NCBI GenBank assembly: GCA_015222595.1
Contig: JADFVP010000029.1
Span: forward strand, 1 to 9,332
DNA: 9,332 bases
Direction: 5' to 3'
DNA from: Pseudomonadota bacterium
GTDB taxonomy: Bacteria > Desulfobacterota > GWC2-55-46 > JADFVP01
Shown: piece after piece, positions 5,769 to 9,332 of the stretch
Numbering within the stretch: the stretch's first letter is position 1
How the letters are laid out: every line of letters begins with the position of its first letter
Program-made: the position numbers and the translations under genes
Notes under the pieces: generated by a model
Databases searched by the model: none
Told to the model about the DNA's origin: nothing
What the model saw: only the letters and a program-made list of their open reading frames with translations

Positions 5769-6803
5769 ATGGCTACTGTTAAAGATAAAGATCCGCGATT
5801 TAAGAACCTGGAATTCAAAGCCGGAGTAATGCTCATGGTTGCGATCGCGGGTATTGTCGTGCTTGTACTCATGCTCGGTATCGAGCGCGATCTCTTTACC
5901 AAGAAGTTTTCGTTGCACTTTGTCGCAGAGAACGGTACGGGTATAAGCAAGGGCATGCCTGTTAAGCTCTCCGGCTTCAAGGTTGGCAGGGTTTCCACAG
6001 TAGAACTGATCGAAGGCGCCAGGGTTCGCGTGACCACGGAGGTGAGCCAGAAGTATACGGAGTACCTCAGAGAGGGCGTTAAGGCGATGGTAACGAAGGA
6101 GGGTTATATCGGCGATCCGTACGTCGATATAACCGTTGGTGATCCGAGCGCGACACTCTTGACCGACGGAGCCCTTATTCCGTTCCATAAAGAGGACGGA
6201 ATGGAGGAGCTGATAAACGAGGCGAAGCCGGCACTTACCGAGATCAAGGAAATAATCCACTACATTAATGACCCGGAAGGTGATATCAAGGTAACACTTG
6301 GGAACTTTAAAGTACTGAGCGAAGGGCTTGAAGAGACGCGTTCGGTTATAACGGAGACTACGCGCACCGCAGGTGGTACACTTAAGAGGATAGACTCTCT
6401 CGTTGAGAAGGTCGATAGCAGAGTGGAGCCTATGATGGATAGCGCTCTCAATGTGTTTGGGAATGTAGACGAAATGACTGAGAGACTCATGCCTGTGATA
6501 GAGAGGTTCGATGCCATTTCCCGTAACGTCGAGACCGTCTCCGAAACCCTGCCCTCCACGATACTCAAACTCGACTCGATACTCGGTGATGTAAAGCTCG
6601 TTAGCAGCGCGCTCGGCGCCGGTGCTCCTCAGATCATGGAAGTCATAGACAATACGAACAGCGCGATTAGAGGAGGTAAAGAGATTATAAAGGGCGTAAA
6701 GACAAGCTGGCCCATAAGGCTGATGTTACCCAAGGTTCGGAGCCCGCATCTGGTGCCGCTCGATACATTCTCAATGAAGCAGGAGGTTCGTTCAGGTGAC
6801 TAG
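5769..6803 (+). CDS. mlaD: MlaD-family MCE-domain protein, membrane anchored
   Basis: The 344-residue protein has a short cytoplasmic N-terminus, one transmembrane helix (about 18-38, AGVMLMVAIAGIVVLVLMLGI) and an MCE domain at about 45-126. The domain shows FVAENGTGISKGMPVKLSGF, KVGRVSTVEL and the closing GYIGDPYVDITVG. A long helical, probably coiled-coil region (about 140-310) follows, with the SWPIRLMLP segment near the end that is often seen in this group. MCE proteins form rings on the permease and carry lipids across the periplasm. At 344 residues it is much longer than E. coli MlaD, and the helical part may form a tunnel or needle; that is inference. The ATG at 5769 is the only common start after an in-frame stop at 5739-5741, yet no Shine-Dalgarno sequence is visible. 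Its last 8 bases overlap the next gene. Confidence 0.92.
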   Translation: MATVKDKDPRFKNLEFKAGVMLMVAIAGIVVLVLMLGIERDLFTKKFSLHFVAENGTGISKGMPVKLSGFKVGRVSTVELIEGARVRVTTEVSQKYTEYLREGVKAMVTKEGYIGDPYVDITVGDPSATLLTDGALIPFHKEDGMEELINEAKPALTEIKEIIHYINDPEGDIKVTLGNFKVLSEGLEETRSVITETTRTAGGTLKRIDSLVEKVDSRVEPMMDSALNVFGNVDEMTERLMPVIERFDAISRNVETVSETLPSTILKLDSILGDVKLVSSALGAGAPQIMEVIDNTNSAIRGGKEIIKGVKTSWPIRLMLPKVRSPHLVPLDTFSMKQEVRSGD

Positions 6804-7776
6804 GTCTTTAGTCGGCAACGGAATAGTCAACAGGGTCGTACCGATTATTTTTCTGGTGCTCTCTCTCTTTATGGCCTCCGGTTGCGCCTCGCGCCAGAGT
6901 GGTCTTGAAGAGGAAGGCTCTTATCTACACGTTAGGGCAGAGGAGGCGCGTGCTGTCGGTGTGGAGGCTTACACCAAGGGCAATTACTCTTCAGCGCTTC
7001 AGAGCTTCGACTCTGCGCTGAAGATAGATAGGGCTGTAGACGACCGCGCTAAAGAGGTGGTAGATCTTATAAATATTGCACGTGTCTCTATTGCGATAGG
7101 TGACATGGAGGCCGCTGAGGCGTACCTCGACGACGCGGTAAATGTAAGCCTTGAGGCCAATCTTATCGAGAGCCTCGGTTCCGCCTATGCCACGCTCGCC
7201 AAGGTAGAGTACCTTACCGGCAGGCACGACTCTGCTCTGGCCCATATTGAGGAGTCGATAGAGGCCGATAGGGGGCATGGAATACAGAGCGGTGCAGCTC
7301 TAAACCTTATGGGGGCTATTCTTGCCGAGGGGGGCCGCTTCACAGAGGCTAAGAGCGTACTCGCTCGCGCCCTGAAGCTCAACAAGGTAAACAAAGACGG
7401 CCTTGAGCTTGCAAACAGCTACCGGTCTCTTGGCCTACTGCACAACCTCATGAAGAGCCACGACAAGGCTATTGAGCAGTACAGGCACGCATATGATCTC
7501 GATACCAGGGCCGGTAACTCGGCAAAGATAGCCGTGGATCTCTCGTCCATGGCCGCTCTGCACCATAAGCTGGGACGCCTGAACAAGGCAGCCTACCTGC
7601 TCGAACGGTCGTATATCGTAAATCTGAACGGTGGCCGTACTATCGACGCCCTGGGGAACCTTACGTTTTTGATAGAGACCTACAGTAAGCTCGGCAAGAC
7701 GGATAAGGTCCATTACTTTGCGCGCATTAAGAGTTCGCTTCTTAAGTCATACGAAAACGGTATGGAGGGGCAGTGA
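6796..7776 (+). CDS. TPR-repeat lipoprotein coupled to the MCE gene
   Basis: The 326-residue protein has a signal sequence with a lipobox (FMASGC, Cys30), followed by about six or seven tetratricopeptide repeats over residues 50-310. Examples are AYTKGNYSSALQSFDSALKI, YLTGRHDSALAHIEESIEA, LAEGGRFTEAKSVLARALKL and NLMKSHDKAIEQYRHAYDL. TPR arrays are protein-binding scaffolds; residue +2 is Ala, so outer-membrane sorting with a periplasmic face is expected. The GTG start lies 9 bases after a perfect AGGAGG (6781-6786) inside the end of the MCE gene and overlaps it by 8 bases, which indicates translational coupling. A plausible job is assembly or docking of the MCE machine at the outer membrane, in place of the missing MlaA and MlaC; no sequence evidence proves this. 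Confidence 0.82.
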   Translation: MTRSLVGNGIVNRVVPIIFLVLSLFMASGCASRQSGLEEEGSYLHVRAEEARAVGVEAYTKGNYSSALQSFDSALKIDRAVDDRAKEVVDLINIARVSIAIGDMEAAEAYLDDAVNVSLEANLIESLGSAYATLAKVEYLTGRHDSALAHIEESIEADRGHGIQSGAALNLMGAILAEGGRFTEAKSVLARALKLNKVNKDGLELANSYRSLGLLHNLMKSHDKAIEQYRHAYDLDTRAGNSAKIAVDLSSMAALHHKLGRLNKAAYLLERSYIVNLNGGRTIDALGNLTFLIETYSKLGKTDKVHYFARIKSSLLKSYENGMEGQ

Positions 7777-8870
7777 AGCCGAGAGTACTTATAGTCGATG
7801 ACGACGCGCAGAACGTCCTTCTGCTCGGCGAGAAGATGAGAGCCGACAACTACGAGGTAAGTGAGGCGCGCACCGGCATAGAGGCCCTGGCCGCTGTAGA
7901 GAAGTACCGTCCCGATATTATCCTTATGGACGTGATGATGCCGGAGATGGACGGCTACGAGACGCTCCGTAGGTTGAAGTCGCGCGAAGAGACGCGTTAT
8001 ATCCCGGTTGTCATGCTCACAGGCATGGGAGAGATTGAGGACCGGGTGCGCGGGTTCGAGGTCGGCGCCGACGACTATATTCTAAAGCCGTTCAGCCTGC
8101 GCGAGGTTTCGGCCAGGGTGAAGTCGCTCCTTAGAATGCGTGCGCTTCAGACCAAGCTGATCGATTCGGAGAAGATGGCCGCGCTTGGTGGCATGGTAGA
8201 CGGCATTGCGCACGAGATAAGAAACCCGCTGACGACCATCGGCGGCATGGCGCGACGCATGCTCGACCCCGATACGACCGCCAAGCACGCAGAGTACGCC
8301 GACAGAATAATTCGCTCGGTTGAGCGGCTTGAGAAGATGCTTCAGAGGATTGATGAGTACAAGAGGATTCTCAGTTCCACGCTCGTGGCAGGTAGTATAA
8401 ACAGGGTAATAGAGTCCACTGTAAGGGATGCGCGCGAGTTCTCTATGGGAAAGTCGATAGATTTCACTACGAAACTTATGCCCGACCCGCCGGACATCTC
8501 TATCGATTCGGTCAACCTCAAGATCGCGCTTTTCAATATCGTGCAGAACGCGATAGAGGCGATAGAGGAGAAGGGCGAGATAGTTGTGGAGACGCTGCCG
8601 TGGTCGGACCAGACCTTTCTGATAAAGATAACCGATGACGGAGTCGGGATAGAGGGGGATCAGGTACGCAATATATTCAGCCCCTTTCAGACCTCCAAGA
8701 TAGAGGGCGCGGGACTTGGGCTTACAATAAGCCACAGGATAGTCAGCGACCACGGAGGGGATATCCGCGTTGAGTCCAAGCCGGGAGTCGGCACTACCGT
8801 TACCGTCTGCATGCCGCCGGCGGTACTCTCTTCCGGGGCCGGTTCAGAGCCTCCTGTTCCTGCTACCTAG
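7773..8870 (+). CDS. Soluble receiver-histidine kinase protein (REC-HisKA-HATPase)
   Basis: The 365-residue protein has an N-terminal response-regulator receiver domain (about 3-120) with the acidic pocket Asp9-Asp11, phospho-acceptor Asp53 (ILMDVMMPEMDG), Thr83 and Lys105 (KPF). A HisKA dimerisation domain follows, with His147 in the H-box GIAHEIRNPL. The HATPase domain has the N-box Asn259 (NIVQNAIEAI), G1 box DDGVG (288-292), F-box FSPF (302-305) and G2 box GAGLGL (312-317). All key residues are present, so phosphorylation and kinase activity are both expected. No transmembrane segment or PAS/GAF sensor is seen, so its input probably comes through the receiver domain. Its target regulator is not in the window. 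The GTG start overlaps the TPR-lipoprotein stop by 4 bases (GTGA), after GGAGG (7764-7768), which implies coupled translation. A link between lipid transport and signalling is suggested only by this arrangement. Confidence 0.92.
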   Translation: MKPRVLIVDDDAQNVLLLGEKMRADNYEVSEARTGIEALAAVEKYRPDIILMDVMMPEMDGYETLRRLKSREETRYIPVVMLTGMGEIEDRVRGFEVGADDYILKPFSLREVSARVKSLLRMRALQTKLIDSEKMAALGGMVDGIAHEIRNPLTTIGGMARRMLDPDTTAKHAEYADRIIRSVERLEKMLQRIDEYKRILSSTLVAGSINRVIESTVRDAREFSMGKSIDFTTKLMPDPPDISIDSVNLKIALFNIVQNAIEAIEEKGEIVVETLPWSDQTFLIKITDDGVGIEGDQVRNIFSPFQTSKIEGAGLGLTISHRIVSDHGGDIRVESKPGVGTTVTVCMPPAVLSSGAGSEPPVPAT

Positions 8871-8889
8871 TACCACACACCAGTATTAA
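8871..8889. other. Short convergent gap with no visible terminator
   Basis: Nineteen bases separate the kinase stop from the stop of the convergent reductase gene. No GC-rich hairpin or T-run is seen in either direction, so termination may lie within the opposing gene or depend on Rho. Confidence 0.5.
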
Positions 8890-9332
8890 CTAACACCACT
8901 CTCCTTTATAAGGCCGCGCTCTGTTGTGCGCTCCGCAGAGGTCGATGATTGGCCCTGCAGGGACAATTCCGTGCGGGTTGACCATTAGATGGCTTATGTA
9001 GTAATGCCTCTTTATGTGGTCGAAGTTGCAGGTCTCGGAGACACCCGGAATCTGGTAAAGTTCTTTTAAGTAGTTCCAGAGGTTCGGGTACTCGTAGATA
9101 TGTTTTTTGTTGCACTTGAAGTGCGTATAGTAGACGGCGTCGAAGCGCACAAGCGTAGTGAAGAGGCACCAGTCGGCCTCGGTGATGGTCTCGCCAGAGA
9201 GGTATCGCCTGCCACAGAGTACTCTCTCCCAGTGGTCGAGCGCACTGAAGAGTTCCCCCACCGCTGAGTCGTACGCCTCCTGAGTGGTCGCAAAGCCTGC
9301 TTTGTAGACGCCGTTGTTAACGGGTTCGTAGA
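8890..9332 (-). CDS. yqjG: Glutathionyl-hydroquinone reductase, C-terminal part (runs off window)
   Basis: About 146 codons are open from the right edge of the window to a TAG stop at 8890-8892 on the minus strand. The reading starts YEPVNNGVYKAGFATTQEAY and contains the family hallmarks TEADWCLFTTLVRFDAVYYT, HFKCNKKHI, YQIPGVSET and NFDHIKRHYY. These match the helical C-terminal domain of YqjG/PcpF-type (Xi-class) glutathione transferases, which reduce glutathionyl-hydroquinones to hydroquinones in the cytoplasm. The catalytic Cys lies in the N-terminal thioredoxin-like domain, outside the window. An internal GTG at 9261 is not the true start, because homology continues upstream to the edge. 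The gene is convergent with the kinase gene, with only 19 bases between the two ends, and is probably functionally unrelated to the envelope genes. Confidence 0.93.
   Translation of the reverse strand, partial: YEPVNNGVYKAGFATTQEAYDSAVGELFSALDHWERVLCGRRYLSGETITEADWCLFTTLVRFDAVYYTHFKCNKKHIYEYPNLWNYLKELYQIPGVSETCNFDHIKRHYYISHLMVNPHGIVPAGPIIDLCGAHNRARPYKGEWC

Larger units (their letters stand above)
5676..5797. repeat. Pair of 12-base direct repeats flanking the mlaD leader
   Basis: TAAAGATCCGCG occurs at 5676-5687, just after the ATPase-homologue stop, and at 5786-5797, inside the first codons of the mlaD-like gene. The copies are 110 bases apart. The match is exact but short, and it may be chance or the trace of a small duplication. 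Confidence 0.3.

Noticed and set aside
5763..6260. Minus-strand open frame (165 codons) opposite the MCE domain
   Set aside because: Shadow of the well-supported mlaD-like gene; no recognisable domain.
8082..8753. Long minus-strand open frame (223 codons) opposite the kinase gene
   Set aside because: It lies fully inside the kinase gene, whose catalytic motifs are all on the plus strand, and its translation resembles no protein family; a shadow frame.
8814..8823. CCGCCGGCGG palindrome near the end of the kinase gene as a terminator for the convergent reductase
   Set aside because: The stem has almost no loop and no T-run follows on the minus strand; it is best explained as coding sequence of the kinase.
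9066..9293. Alternative minus-strand frame within the reductase gene
   Set aside because: The other minus-strand frame carries the clear glutathionyl-hydroquinone reductase motifs through to the window edge.

Overview
The window looks like chromosomal DNA from a Gram-negative (double-membrane) bacterium. Three putative lipoproteins, a signal-peptide-bearing beta-barrel protein ending in Phe, and an MCE/Mla-type lipid transport locus all need an outer membrane. Base composition is moderate. A partial glutathionyl-hydroquinone reductase at the right edge suggests an aerobic or oxygen-exposed life. The combination of CsgG/FlgT-like, SLH and LPP20-like envelope proteins would fit a deltaproteobacterial or Nitrospinota-like lineage. 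That placement is a weak inference.

Left block (23-3168, + strand): three closely spaced envelope genes. They are a CsgG/FlgT-like lipoprotein, a lipoprotein with C-terminal S-layer-homology (SLH) repeats, and a secreted LPP20/FlgT-N-like protein. Together they resemble the separate modules of the flagellar protein FlgT spread over different genes, with an SLH lipoprotein between them. A non-coding stretch (3169-3286) with weak hairpins separates them from the next gene.

Middle (3287-4134): a small outer-membrane beta-barrel protein with a strong ribosome binding site, then a 101-base gap that holds a large imperfect stem-loop just upstream of the permease gene.

Right block (4135-8870, + strand): an MCE lipid-transport locus. 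It contains an MlaE-family permease, an ABC-ATPase homologue in the MlaF position, an MlaD-family MCE protein, a TPR lipoprotein, and a soluble receiver-histidine-kinase protein. The last three genes overlap (8 and 4 bases) and are probably translationally coupled. The most striking feature is the ATPase homologue: it keeps the ABC fold and frame but has lost essentially every catalytic motif (Walker A Lys, Q-loop Gln, LSGG signature, Walker B Asp and catalytic Glu, D-loop Asp, switch His). It looks like a pseudo-ATPase beside a permease whose own signature is intact.

Right edge (8890-9332, - strand): the C-terminal part of a glutathionyl-hydroquinone reductase, convergent with the kinase gene and running off the window. 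I saw no RNA genes, CRISPR arrays, insertion sequences or prophage genes.
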